NCBI RefSeq assembly: GCF_021352225.1
Contig: NZ_JAAUVI010000003.1
Location: 310,001 to 374,000, forward strand
Direction of reading: 5' to 3'
Origin: Methylobacterium sp. C25
Lineage (GTDB): Bacteria > Pseudomonadota > Alphaproteobacteria > Rhizobiales > Beijerinckiaceae
DNA length: 64,000 bases
A model generated the notes under the pieces. The model made no database searches and was not told where the DNA came from. It worked only from the letters and a program-made list of their open reading frames with translations. Shown here in pieces: positions 44,630-53,611 of the stretch. Every line of letters starts with the position of its first letter. Position 1 is the stretch's first letter. A program made the position numbers and the translations under genes.

Positions 44630-45816
44630 GCCGACTCGCGGGGCATCGAAGCGGGCGATCAGTGCTCGGTTTGCCCTCGCGCGTCTTGGGCGCGATCCTG
44701 CTGCTGATAGGCTTGGCTGCCGACTACCCGGCGGAGGCAAAAGGCACGAGATCCCCGCCTGGGACGCTTCTCGATTCACAACCTCTCCCGAACGCACCGG
44801 CAGGCGCGGCCGCCTATCGGGTGCTCTACCGGTCGACCGGCATGCGGGGCGAGCCCATCGCCGTCTCGGGTGCGATCATCGTGCCCGCCGGCCCCATACC
44901 GCCCGGCGGCCGGAAGATCGTCGCCTGGGCTCATCCGACGACGGGCGTGGTCGACAAATGCGCGCCCTCGCTGGCCCGCGTTCTCTACCGCTCGATCCAG
45001 GGGCTGAACGACATGCTGGAGCGCGGCTACATCGTCGCCGCGACCGACTATCCGGGCCTCGGCACGCCGGGGGTCCACCCCTATCTCGTCGGGGTCAGTG
45101 AAGGACGAGCCGTGCTCGACTCGGTGCGGGCCGCGCGCAAACTGGTGGGATCGGGTGGCGCCGCGAACGCCTTCGCGGTCTGGGGACACTCGCAGGGCGG
45201 TCACGCCGCGCTGTTCACCGGCCTCCTGGCTCGCAGCTATGCGCCGGACCTCTCGCTCGTCGGCGTCGCAGCCGCGGCTCCGGCGACCGAACTCGCCACG
45301 CTGATGATGGCGGATCTCGACACGTCGGGTGGCAAGAACCTCACTGCGATGACGCTCTGGTCCTGGTCGCAGGTCTACGGCGCGCCGATGACGAAGGTCG
45401 TGACGCCGGATGCCGTGCCGGTCATCAACCAACTCGCCAACGACTGTATCGAGACGATCTTCGACGTTCTGGAGCGCCGCGGCCCATCCAAAGCCCTCGA
45501 CCGCAGCTTTCTGACCGTCGACAATTTGGCGCAACGCGAACCGCGGCGCTCGCTCTTGGCTCGCAATACGCCCGGCCCTTTGCCGCCGCGTATTCCGATC
45601 TTCCTGGCGCAGGGCAGCATCGATGATCTCGTCCTGCCGCGCGTGACCCTCGATTATCGGGCGAAGCTGTGCCGGGCCGGCAGCCGGGTCGAGTTCGATC
45701 TCGTCCCCGGCGTCGGCCACCTCTCGATCGCGAAGGACGCGGCGCCGGCAGCGCTGGATTGGATCGCGGATCGCTTTGCAGGCGAACCCGCGCCGAGCAA
45801 TTGCGGAGCGGATTGA
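44626..45816 (+). CDS. secreted lipase (LIP family)
   Basis: An exported alpha/beta hydrolase of about 396 residues. After a signal/hydrophobic N-terminus (LPSRVLGAILLLIGLAADYP) come the AWAHPTTGVVDKCAPS segment, the nucleophile elbow GHSQGG, an Asp region (GSIDDLVLP) and the catalytic His in VPGVGHLS. The ANDCIETIF motif belongs to the LIP secretory lipase family (PF03583-like), which hydrolyses triglycerides and esters. GTG 44626 overlaps the upstream stop by 4 bp; GTG 44662 would place the signal peptide at the start and is an alternative. Confidence 0.82.
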   Translation: MSRLAGHRSGRSVLGLPSRVLGAILLLIGLAADYPAEAKGTRSPPGTLLDSQPLPNAPAGAAAYRVLYRSTGMRGEPIAVSGAIIVPAGPIPPGGRKIVAWAHPTTGVVDKCAPSLARVLYRSIQGLNDMLERGYIVAATDYPGLGTPGVHPYLVGVSEGRAVLDSVRAARKLVGSGGAANAFAVWGHSQGGHAALFTGLLARSYAPDLSLVGVAAAAPATELATLMMADLDTSGGKNLTAMTLWSWSQVYGAPMTKVVTPDAVPVINQLANDCIETIFDVLERRGPSKALDRSFLTVDNLAQREPRRSLLARNTPGPLPPRIPIFLAQGSIDDLVLPRVTLDYRAKLCRAGSRVEFDLVPGVGHLSIAKDAAPAALDWIADRFAGEPAPSNCGAD

Positions 45817-45855
45817 ACGCGGCCCGACGGCGAAACTCTGCTTCGGCGCTCGGAC

Positions 45856-47352
45856 TTACTGCGAAGGACGCGGCCGCACTGTCCAGGTCGACCAGTAGAC
45901 CGGCCTTCCGAAGAGGCTAGAGCCCTCGCTGCCGTCCGAGCGCGGGGCGAACCGGTCGAGCCAGGTCAGGAAGCCTCCCTTGGTGGGGTAGGAGGCTGGC
46001 GTGTCGACGTTGCCGTAGCGGTCGGTCATCCAGAAGAAGCCGTCGCGGCTGTAGCGGCCGCCGCCGTCGCCGCCGGCGCGCAGGGCCAGATAGGCGCGCG
46101 AGCGCGCCGCGCTCATCGGCTGTTCGAACAGCGAAAGCGCCTTGAAGGCATCGACCGACAGGCCGGACGTGTAGTGCAGGCAGATGTCGGCGACCGGTCC
46201 GCCCGGCGCGTTGGCCGGCCGGAAGCAGGAATAGGCGATGGCCCAGCGCTCCATCCCCTTGGCCTTGCCCACCCGCACCAGCGTATCGGGCGGCAGTGCG
46301 TCGATCACGGTCTGCGGCGCCGACCACGCCTTCTCGGCGGTCACGTCCCGGCTTGTGCGGAGATAGAGCCCGAGCCGGCGCCTGGCCGGCGGTTCGCTGC
46401 AATCCGAAGGCAGCACGTCGGTGTAGAAGTAGTGGTAGACCTGATCGACCACGCTCACCGAGCCGACGAGCCCCTGCACGTCGAAACCCTCGCCGCTACA
46501 GTTTCCGACGATCGGCTTCCCGGCCTCGTCGAGGACAGGGGCCAGCGGCGGCGGCTCGGCCGAGCGGGAGCGGCGCGAGCGCCGGCCCCGTGTCTCGGCC
46601 TTCCTTTCGCCGAAGGGGACCCATTCGGTAGCCTCCGTGCCGGCCGAGCGCTGCCGGACGTCGAAGGCTTCGAAATCGAGGGTCCGCGCCTGGATCAGCA
46701 CGTGACGGCGACGGTCTTCGATCGCCTCGGTCGCGATCATGAAGACGTAGCGATAGTCGTCGCCCGCCCAGTCGCGCCCGGCCACGGTCATCGGATCGCG
46801 GGCGCCGATGCCCTCGCGCGCCACGGTCGCGGTCCTGATCTCGGCAGGCTTGGCCTCCTGGCGCCGATGGCCGCGACGATGCCTGCGTCTTGGGGGCGCC
46901 TCCGCTTGCGCCGTGCCGCTCCAGAAGCGGTACGCGCTCGGCGGCATCGTGCCGGCGAGCTGTTCCGTCAACCGCCCCGACCGGACAGACGCGCCGATCG
47001 TCGGGTCGGTCGCCCTGAGATCCGGCTCGCAGGTCTCCTTGCCGCGCTTGTCCGTTCGGGGCGGTTCGGCTTCGAATACGACTTGAAGCGGCCCGGGCGC
47101 GCCACGGCCCTGCAGTCGCACGATCTGGACGCCGGAAGCGAAGCGGCATGCCGGCGGCGCGTAGAGCACGCCTTCCGGCTCGCCACCGGACCGGCAGATG
47201 TCGAGCGCTCCTCCAGCCGTCGCGTAGCAGGACGGCGCCGTGCTCTCGGGCTCGGCCTGCGCTGGAACGATCCAGGCGAAAGCGAGCGCAAGCAGGCCGC
47301 CGAGACCCAGTAACCGTGCCGAGGTGCTCGGCTTTTTGGAGAAGGCATGCAT
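45856..47352 (-). CDS. large exported protein, unknown
   Basis: A secreted or periplasmic protein of 498 residues with a signal peptide (LLGLGGLLALAFAWIVPAQA, cleavage about residue 33). A central segment is strongly basic (PPRRRHRRGHRR, about 155-170; RGRRSRRSRS, about 262-272). The C-terminal half has short beta-rich units (VYHYFYTDVLPSDC, LGLYLRTSRDVTAEKAW, RDGFFWMTDRYGN) reminiscent of a beta-propeller carbohydrate-binding or glycosidase-like fold, but I do not assign a family. It is convergent with the lipase gene. Confidence 0.6.
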   Translation of the reverse strand: MHAFSKKPSTSARLLGLGGLLALAFAWIVPAQAEPESTAPSCYATAGGALDICRSGGEPEGVLYAPPACRFASGVQIVRLQGRGAPGPLQVVFEAEPPRTDKRGKETCEPDLRATDPTIGASVRSGRLTEQLAGTMPPSAYRFWSGTAQAEAPPRRRHRRGHRRQEAKPAEIRTATVAREGIGARDPMTVAGRDWAGDDYRYVFMIATEAIEDRRRHVLIQARTLDFEAFDVRQRSAGTEATEWVPFGERKAETRGRRSRRSRSAEPPPLAPVLDEAGKPIVGNCSGEGFDVQGLVGSVSVVDQVYHYFYTDVLPSDCSEPPARRRLGLYLRTSRDVTAEKAWSAPQTVIDALPPDTLVRVGKAKGMERWAIAYSCFRPANAPGGPVADICLHYTSGLSVDAFKALSLFEQPMSAARSRAYLALRAGGDGGGRYSRDGFFWMTDRYGNVDTPASYPTKGGFLTWLDRFAPRSDGSEGSSLFGRPVYWSTWTVRPRPSQ

Positions 47353-47548
47353 CGGAGCGGTAGGGCGTTCCAGGACGGTGAAGGCGGATTTCGTACCGCA
47401 CAGGTTCGAACCCTTCGCCGCCTCCATGGGTTTGGCTGGTCTCGAGCCGCCGAGGCTGGGGAGCGGAGGGCGCATTCCGAACGCCGCGGTTCCGCTTACG
47501 GCTCCCACGCACGGCCTGTTTCTTTCCGTCACCCTGTCAGGAGTTTTC

Positions 47549-47947
47549 ATGGACATCGCCGTCGACACCATCACCGAGCTGGTCCTGCGGCTGAAGGCGT
47601 TGGAGGTGAAGGAGGGCATCACCGATCCGGATTCGGGCTCGAACCCGATCGACGACGGCGCGACCGACGTCCTCACCTCCGGCACGGACGACGCCACCGA
47701 GAGTGAGGTGCGCGGCCTGATCCGCGGCCTGAACGACGACCAGCGCGCCAATCTTCTGGCACTGCTCTATGTCGGCCGTGGCGATTACGACGCACGAGAC
47801 TGGGACGGAGCCCTGGCCTTCGCCCGCGATCGCCAAGCAGCCGGCGATGGCGCGATCAAGGAACTCCTGCACACCCCCAATGCCGCAGATCTGCTCGAGG
47901 AAGGCCTCGACGCGCTCGGCGTGAGCCAGGACATCTCCGAGACCTGA
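47549..47947 (+). CDS. DUF3775 protein
   Basis: An acidic cytoplasmic protein of 132 residues that matches DUF3775: TDPDSGSNPIDDGATDVL, the LIRGLNDDQRANLLALLYVGRGDYDARDW core and LLHTPNAADLLEEGLDALG near the end. The family is of unknown function. AGGAG lies 5 nt before ATG 47549. It is divergent from the exported protein gene and converges with the small gene at 47961. Confidence 0.85.
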   Translation: MDIAVDTITELVLRLKALEVKEGITDPDSGSNPIDDGATDVLTSGTDDATESEVRGLIRGLNDDQRANLLALLYVGRGDYDARDWDGALAFARDRQAAGDGAIKELLHTPNAADLLEEGLDALGVSQDISET

Positions 47948-47960
47948 GCCGGTCGGAGCG

Positions 47961-48176
47961 CTATTCCTTGACCCGGCGGCACTCGGTCTTGAGGTAGGAG
48001 GTCTTGCCGACCTCGTCGCGCAGGTCGGTACGAGCGATGATCTCCTGCCAGCCGCTGGTGCAGCCGAGCTCGTTCGCGACACGGACCTTGCGCACCTCGC
48101 TCGCCTTGTCGTCGGTGCAGGCATCTTGCGGGACGCCATTGGCGCAGACGAGCACGACAGCGATGAAAACGTTCAT
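47961..48176 (-). CDS. small exported protein with cysteines, unknown
   Basis: A protein of 71 residues with an N-terminal hydrophobic start (MNVFIAVVLVCANGVPQ) and four Cys, followed by a mostly polar sequence ending TECRRVKE. GGAGG lies 7 nt before ATG 48176. It is 13 bp from the DUF3775 stop, convergent. No family is recognised. Confidence 0.55.
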   Translation of the reverse strand: MNVFIAVVLVCANGVPQDACTDDKASEVRKVRVANELGCTSGWQEIIARTDLRDEVGKTSYLKTECRRVKE

Positions 48177-48271
48177 GAGCGGTCCTCCGAGCGCGCCGTC
48201 TATCATTGCGGGAGGCGCGGGATGCGATACGCGTCAGAGGCGCGTTTGGTTTCCAGGCGCGTCAGCGATGC

Positions 48272-48883
48272 TCAGCGCGTGATGTCTCCGCGCAATGTCG
48301 TGAACACGTCCACGAGATGATCCTGCAGTGGACGCGTCCCATCGCTGGAACTCCACGCATCCGAGGCCAAACGCAATGCACCCACGCAGGCCAGAGCGAC
48401 GAGCCTGAGCTTGGGAGCAAGGTCCGGTGCCGCCCACTTCTTGGTCAGGGCAGCGAAGATCATGAGCTCTTGCGTCTGGTAGTTGGCCTGTTTGCGGGCA
48501 AGCAGAGCCTCGGACGACCGCAACAGGCGGTCGATGGCGCGCGCCTCCTCCGTGCCGAAGCCGGAGACCATTTCCAGCATCGCCTCGCACACCACATCGA
48601 AGGGCGCGCGCCCTGGATCGGCCCGAGCGATGGACGCCCGCAAGCTGGCTTCGGTCGTGTCCTGCAGCGAGTTGAGGATCGATTCCTTCGTATTGAAGTA
48701 GTGGAAGAACGTGCGCCGAGCAATGTCGGCCTGCTCGGCGATGGCATCGAGCGTCGTTTCCTCGAAGCCCCGCTCCAGGAACAGCCGCATGCCGGCCTCG
48801 GCGATGCGCTCGCGGGTCTGCCGGCGCTTGCGTTCCCGCAATCCCTCGCGTGGCTCCGACACAGCGTCATCGATGATCGTCAT
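48272..48883 (-). CDS. TetR-family repressor
   Basis: A regulator of 203 residues. The N-terminal HTH is visible (RERIAEAGMRLFLERGFEET, then LDAIAEQADIARRTFFHYF with NTKESIL), followed by an all-helical ligand-binding part. It is divergent from the SDR gene remnant, and a palindrome at 48918-48938 between them is a likely operator. TetR proteins next to a divergent SDR usually control it and themselves. Confidence 0.9.
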   Translation of the reverse strand: MTIIDDAVSEPREGLRERKRRQTRERIAEAGMRLFLERGFEETTLDAIAEQADIARRTFFHYFNTKESILNSLQDTTEASLRASIARADPGRAPFDVVCEAMLEMVSGFGTEEARAIDRLLRSSEALLARKQANYQTQELMIFAALTKKWAAPDLAPKLRLVALACVGALRLASDAWSSSDGTRPLQDHLVDVFTTLRGDITR

Positions 48884-48917
48884 GGCTCGCTCGTAAGATA
48901 ATTATGCCCCGCTTGCA

Positions 48918-48938
48918 ATTTTGCACTGAGTGCATAAT
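48918..48938. promoter_or_regulatory. probable TetR operator
   Basis: The core TGCACT-G-AGTGCA (48922-48934) is a perfect palindrome; three of the four outer base pairs (48918-48920 with 48936-48938) also match. It lies between the TetR gene and the SDR start region and overlaps a CATAAT -10-like hexamer at 48933-48938, a good place for repression. Confidence 0.6.
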
Positions 48939-49086
48939 ATTGGCGCCGACGCGGGGGCGACGGATGTTCCGCCGGTTCGGCGCGCCAGAAGCACGACAGC
49001 ACCCAGGCACGGTTTCGACCGAGGATGCGAGCATTCCCTCGTTCCCGGAACGACGAGCCATGCCCGATTTCGAAAGCAAGGAACCC

Positions 49087-49888
49087 ATGGCCACCACAGG
49101 TAAGCCCGTCGCCCTGATCACCGGCGCCTCCTCGGGGATGGGAAAGGACTTTGCTCTTCGCCGTCGTCTACGGTGCGGCCCGGCGCGTCGATCGGATGAG
49201 CGAGATCGAGGCGGCCGGCGGTCACGCCCTGGCGATGGACGTCACCGACGACGCGACGATGGTGTCGGCTGTCGGACGGATCATCGGCGAGCAACGCCGC
49301 ATCGACGTGCTGATCAACAATGCCGGCTATGGGCAGTACGGCGCGCTGGAGGACGTCACCCTCGACGATGCCCGCAAGCAGATGGAGATCAACCTGTTCG
49401 GGCTGGGCCGCCTGACCCAGCTTTGCCTGCCGCATATGCGGGCTCGTCAATTCGGTCGGATCTTCAACGTGTCCTCGATCGGCGGCCGGCTCGCGACCCC
49501 GCTCGGTGGCTGGTACCACGCCTCCAAGTTCGCCCTCGAAGGCTATTCGGACGCCTTGCGCATGGAGGTTCGCCCCTTCGGCATCGACGTCGTCGTGATC
49601 GAGCCGGGCGGCGTCGAAAGCGAATGGAGCGGCATCGCCACGCGGGAGGCCGAGCGGATCTCTGGAAACGGCGCCTATGCCGGTCTGGTCGCCAAGGCGA
49701 AGACGTTAATGACCGGCCAGAAGGGAGCATCCCCCAGGGCCATCACCGACCTCATCGTCAAGGGCATCCACGCCCGGACGCCGCGGACGCGGTATCACGG
49801 CGGGATGATGGCCGGTACGATGCTGTTCCTGCGCGCTTGGCTGTCCGACCGGATGCTCGACCGCCTGATCATGATGGCGCTCCGCTAG
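49087..49888 (+). pseudogene. frameshifted short-chain dehydrogenase/reductase
   Basis: The gene begins at ATG 49087 with the SDR cofactor turn (VALITGASSGMGKDFAL), but the frame is lost right after it. The continuation VVYGAARRVDRM, NAGYGQYG, VSSIGG, YHASK with Tyr-Lys and the C-terminal 200 residues is in the +1 frame relative to the start (open from about 49151). The spacing between the two parts is about 5-6 residues short of family norm, consistent with a 14- or 17-nt deletion near 49155-49170. No frame reads through. It is probably a pseudogene, or a sequence error; the divergent TetR gene is intact. Confidence 0.65.
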
Positions 49889-49930
49889 AGCGCTGGCCGG
49901 CGCAGGGGATACCGGTTCGGGTCCCCGGCG

Positions 49931-50989
49931 TCAGATGTCCGCTTTTTCGACCGCACTCTCATCGAGCATCGAGACCACCCGGTCCTTCGCGAGGATCCCG
50001 CGCGCCTCGGCTGCGTCCACATGCATGCGCACGACAAGCGCCTCGGCACTCGCGAAGCGCTCCTCGCCCCGGATGAAGCCCACGAACTCCACCGCGACCT
50101 CCTGCCCGTACAGATCGCCGGAGAAGTCGAACAGGTAGGTTTCGAGCAGGGGCGCGCCGTCGTCGAAGGTCGGGCGGCGCCCATAGCTCGCCACCCCGTC
50201 GTGCAAGGTGCCGTCGGCGAGGCGCATCCGAACCGCGTAGATGCCGTGGGCGAGGCCGCAGGAATCGAGCGCGAGATTGGCGGTGGGGAAGCCGAGGTCG
50301 CGCCCGCGTTTCTCGCCGTGGCGGACCTCACCGAGCACGAACCAGCGGTAGCCGAGCAACGCATTGGCCTCGTCCACCGCGCCGGCGCCCAGCGCCGCAC
50401 GGATCGCGCTCGACGAGATCGGCCGCTCTCCGGGCTGGATCGAGACGGCGGGGACGATGCGGCAGGCGAGCCCGGCCCGGGCGCAGAGTTCGGCGAGGAT
50501 TGCGGGCGTGCCCGAACGGCCACGCCCGAAGTGAAAATCGTGCCCGATGACGACGCCGGAGAGCCCGAGCCGCGTCTTGAGCAGACCATCGACGAATTCC
50601 GCGGGGCCGAGGCCGGCCAGGGAGGCGTCGAAGCGCTGCTCGATCATCCCGTCGAGCCCGAGATGCGCGAAGGCGATCTCCTTCGCCGCCGGGCCGGTCA
50701 GGCGGAACATCGGCTGGTCGGGCGCGAAATAGGCGCGCGGGTGCGGCTCGAAGGTCAGCGCTGCGGCGGGATGCGGCGGATCGGTCCGGTGAGCCTCCAC
50801 GCGGACCGCGTCGAGCAGGGCGCGATGGCCACGATGAACGCCGTCGAAATTGCCGAGTGCGACGACCGCGCCGGTCAACTCGGGCGGCAAGGCGCCCTCC
50901 CCGCGAAAGATCGTGAAGCGCGCCGCCCGCTCGGGTAGGCCGTCCGCTGCGGACGGATCGCGCGGGGGGATCTCCTCGCCGGACGACAT
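49931..50989 (-). CDS. ribF: bifunctional riboflavin kinase/FMN adenylyltransferase
   Basis: A cytosolic enzyme of 352 residues that turns riboflavin into FMN and then FAD. The N-terminal adenylyltransferase part has GNFDGVHRGHRALL, LTFEPHPRAYF, GHDFHFGRGRSG and ISSSAIR; the C-terminal riboflavin kinase part has GRDLGFPTANLAL and GIYAV. It is divergent from the CheY-like gene. The N-terminus of about 25 residues before the nucleotidyltransferase fold is longer than in many homologues, so a later start is possible. Confidence 0.94.
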   Translation of the reverse strand: MSSGEEIPPRDPSAADGLPERAARFTIFRGEGALPPELTGAVVALGNFDGVHRGHRALLDAVRVEAHRTDPPHPAAALTFEPHPRAYFAPDQPMFRLTGPAAKEIAFAHLGLDGMIEQRFDASLAGLGPAEFVDGLLKTRLGLSGVVIGHDFHFGRGRSGTPAILAELCARAGLACRIVPAVSIQPGERPISSSAIRAALGAGAVDEANALLGYRWFVLGEVRHGEKRGRDLGFPTANLALDSCGLAHGIYAVRMRLADGTLHDGVASYGRRPTFDDGAPLLETYLFDFSGDLYGQEVAVEFVGFIRGEERFASAEALVVRMHVDAAEARGILAKDRVVSMLDESAVEKADI

Positions 50990-51172
50990 CGGGGCCTTAC
51001 AAGTTCTCGATTTCGATGCCGTCCCTGTCGAAAACCGGGAAGCGGGTCAAGCGACCCAGAACCCATGCGGCATCCGCGCAGGATTAACGGCTTCGCAACA
51101 TCGGCTCGATAAATTGCGACCGATCACGGGGCCGCATAACGGCACCGGCCCCGCCCCCGGAGCAGTCCTTCC

Positions 51173-51556
51173 ATGGCCCTCGACCTCGGCATGCCGATCC
51201 TCGTCGTCGACGATTATCAGACGATGGTCCGCATCATCCGCAACCTGCTGAAGCAGCTCGGCTTCGAGGACGTCGACGACGCCTCGGACGGCACCGCGGC
51301 GCTCGGCCGGCTCAAGACCCGCAAGTACGGGCTCGTGATCTCCGACTGGAACATGGAACCCATGACCGGCTACGAATTGCTGCGTCATGTTCGCGCTGAC
51401 GAGGGCCTGCGCACCACGCCGTTCATCATGGTCACGGCCGAGTCCAAGACCGAGAACGTCATCGCCGCCAAGAAGGCCGGCGTGAACAACTACATCGTCA
51501 AGCCGTTCAACGCGGCCACCCTGAAGAGCAAGATCGAAGCCGTTTGCGGCGCCTGA
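51173..51556 (+). CDS. CheY-like response regulator
   Basis: A receiver-only protein of 127 residues: D13/D14 in LVVDDYQTM, phosphoacceptor D58 in VISDWNMEPM, Thr in MVTAES and Lys in IVKPFNAATL. WNMEPMTGYELL is characteristic of chemotaxis CheY. There are no che genes nearby, so it could be one of several CheY paralogues or a partner of the orphan HWE kinases. The C-terminus closes with TLKSKIEAV. Confidence 0.88.
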   Translation: MALDLGMPILVVDDYQTMVRIIRNLLKQLGFEDVDDASDGTAALGRLKTRKYGLVISDWNMEPMTGYELLRHVRADEGLRTTPFIMVTAESKTENVIAAKKAGVNNYIVKPFNAATLKSKIEAVCGA

Positions 51557-51688
51557 TCGGCCTTCTGCAGCCTCATCTTCCGTCGCCGATACGGCCAAGC
51601 TGCCTTGATCGCGACAATCGGGCCGCGAATATGGCTCCGACCACTCCACCAGAGAGCGGCGGAGCCATAAGCGCTCGAGGGGCTGACC

Positions 51689-51901
51689 ATGGCACATGTC
51701 GATACGATACCGGCCGCGCCCGGCGACGTCCTCGCACAGGGACGCCTTCAGCATTCCATAGCGACGACCCTGCTGGTCATCGCCGCCGCCCGCGCCGAGC
51801 GTCAGGCGGCTCCGATCCACGCCGCGCGCCAGCGCCTGGCCGAGGTCTACGGCGCGACACGCCTGCGCCGCCGTCTCGAACGCGAGACCGCGGCGGGCTG
51901 A
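51689..51901 (+). CDS. small protein, unknown
   Basis: A protein of 70 residues, alanine- and arginine-rich and helical, with no signal or membrane segment (GRLQHSIATTLLVIAAARAE in the middle). GAGGGG lies upstream of the ATG. It is convergent with secB. No family is recognised, and coding status is moderate. Confidence 0.45.
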   Translation: MAHVDTIPAAPGDVLAQGRLQHSIATTLLVIAAARAERQAAPIHAARQRLAEVYGATRLRRRLERETAAG

Positions 51902-51948
51902 CGGGACGGGCGATGCCCCCGACCGTGACGGCCGAGGGCAGTCTCCGA

Positions 51949-52455
51949 TCAGGACGACAGCGGACCGCTGGTCTCGGCGGCGGCGCCCTGCGCCTCGGCT
52001 GCCTTCTGGCGGTAGAGGCCGACGAAATCGATCGGATCGATGTAGAGCGGCGGGAAGCCGCCGTTGCGCACCGCGTCGGCGATGATCTGGCGGGCGAACG
52101 GGAACAGCAAGCGCGGGCACTCGATCATCACAGCGGGATGGATCTGGTCCTGCGGGATGTTCTGCATGCGGAACACGCCGGCATATTTCAGCTCGAAGGC
52201 GAACAGCACCTCGGTCTTCACCTTCGCGTCGCCCTCGAGCGTCAGCACGACCTCGAAATCCTGCTCCGCGAGCTGCTGCGCGTTGACGTTGACCTGAATG
52301 CTGATCTGCGGTCCGCCGTCCTGCGCCTGCGGCGAGCGCGGCGACAGCGGATTCTCGAAGGAGAGGTCCTTGGCGTATTGCGCGAGGGCGTTGATCGCCG
52401 GCGCGAGGTCTTCGGACTGCGGCGCGCCGCCGTTCGGTGCCGAAGTATCGGCCAT
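51949..52455 (-). CDS. secB: protein-export chaperone SecB
   Basis: A tetrameric chaperone of 168 residues that holds precursor proteins unfolded and delivers them to SecA. Signatures: YAKDLSFENPLSP, ISIQVNVNAQQL, FEVVLTLEGDAKV, PQDQIHPAVMIECPRLLFPF and ARQIIADAVRNGGFPPLYI. The ends are alanine- and glycine-rich, as in alphaproteobacteria. It is divergent from the Tim44-like gene, the conserved arrangement in this class. Confidence 0.96.
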   Translation of the reverse strand: MADTSAPNGGAPQSEDLAPAINALAQYAKDLSFENPLSPRSPQAQDGGPQISIQVNVNAQQLAEQDFEVVLTLEGDAKVKTEVLFAFELKYAGVFRMQNIPQDQIHPAVMIECPRLLFPFARQIIADAVRNGGFPPLYIDPIDFVGLYRQKAAEAQGAAAETSGPLSS

Positions 52456-52875
52456 GACGTGTCTCCTTCCTGGTGTTTGTCGGGCATCGACGCCCGGCCC
52501 GGCTTCGCGTCGCGGCTCAGGACCCGATCATCGCGGCGCGAGCGCGCTAACATGCCCGCAGAGCACGAACAAGCAGACGGCCCTCGTCTTCCATGTGCTG
52601 GTGAGGCGCAACCTGGCGAACCTCCCGCCGATGCGGCCGGCATGCGCTCCGCGCTTGCCAGATCGCGGCCCGGTTCCGACTGGAACCACCCGCCATCTCA
52701 CCCCATATCCGCGTGTCGAAACGCGCGTGCCCTCGACACCGATCCGCGGACTGGCGGCTCGATCCTTGCGCGAGGCTCGGCTAAAGGGCGGATGGCGGGA
52801 TGGTTCGCTACGCCTCGCGACCAGAGCACGTCCGTGACCAACACGTTCGTGTGGTGACCACGATCCGGATCGGTG
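52456..52875. other. 420-bp divergent intergenic region between secB and the Tim44-like gene
   Basis: No protein gene was seen in this region. It must hold the promoters for secB (-) and for the Tim44-like gene (+). The secB side has AAGGAG-like sequence before its start; a high-GC stretch at about 52540-52750 carries open frames with no family features. Confidence 0.4.
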
Positions 52876-53595
52876 ATGCAGGATTCCTTCGACGTTACGA
52901 CGATCATCTTCCTGGCGCTCGCAGTCTTCGTGATCTGGCGGCTGCGTTCGGTGCTGGGCCAGAAGACCGGGGCCGAGCGCTCGCCGTTCCGCCCGGTCGA
53001 GCGAAACCGGACCGAGCCGCCGGCCGGCCGCAGCGAGAGCGACAACGTCGTGCGCCTGCCGGGTGCTGACCGCGCGCAGGCCGCCACCGCACCCGCTGCT
53101 GCGCCGGCGCGGGATTGGCGGGGCATCGCCGAGCCCGGTTCTCCAGTGGCGAGCGGGCTCGAACAGGTGCTCCAGCTCGAGTCGGGTTTCGATCCGCGCG
53201 GCTTCGTCGAGGGTGCCAAACAGGCCTACGAGGCCATCGTGCTGGCCTTCAACAAGGGTGATCGCAAGACCCTGCGCAGCCTGCTCTCGCGCGAAGTCGC
53301 CGAAGGCTTCGAGCGCGCGATCAGCGAGCGCGAGCAGCGCAAGGAAACCTCCGAGACCACCTTCGTCTCGATCGACAAGGCCGAGATCGTCGCCGTCGAC
53401 GTGAAGAACCGGGTGGCGCAGATCACCGTGCGCTTCCTGTCGAACCTCATCACCGCGACGCGTGACGCGGACGGCAAGGTCGTGGATGGCAGCGCCGAGA
53501 CGGTGGTCGAGGTGCCGGACGTCTGGACCTTCGCCCGCACGCTCGGCAGCCGCGATCCGAACTGGCAGCTCGTCGCCACCGAAGCCGGCAGCTGA
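52876..53595 (+). CDS. Tim44/TimA-like inner-membrane protein
   Basis: A protein of 239 residues with one N-terminal membrane helix (TTIIFLALAVFVIWRL), a polar alanine/proline linker (about 38-95) and a Tim44-like C-terminal domain (about 96-235; GFDPRGFVEGAKQAYEAIV, then ISEREQRKETSETTFVSID and VPDVWTFARTLGSRDPNWQL). Alphaproteobacterial TimA is the proposed ancestor of the mitochondrial Tim44 domain; a role in envelope protein handling is inferred. ATG 52876 is preceded by an in-frame GTG (52873). It is followed by mltA after 16 bp. Confidence 0.88.
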   Translation: MQDSFDVTTIIFLALAVFVIWRLRSVLGQKTGAERSPFRPVERNRTEPPAGRSESDNVVRLPGADRAQAATAPAAAPARDWRGIAEPGSPVASGLEQVLQLESGFDPRGFVEGAKQAYEAIVLAFNKGDRKTLRSLLSREVAEGFERAISEREQRKETSETTFVSIDKAEIVAVDVKNRVAQITVRFLSNLITATRDADGKVVDGSAETVVEVPDVWTFARTLGSRDPNWQLVATEAGS

Positions 53596-53611
53596 TCCGA
53601 TTGCGCGAGCC

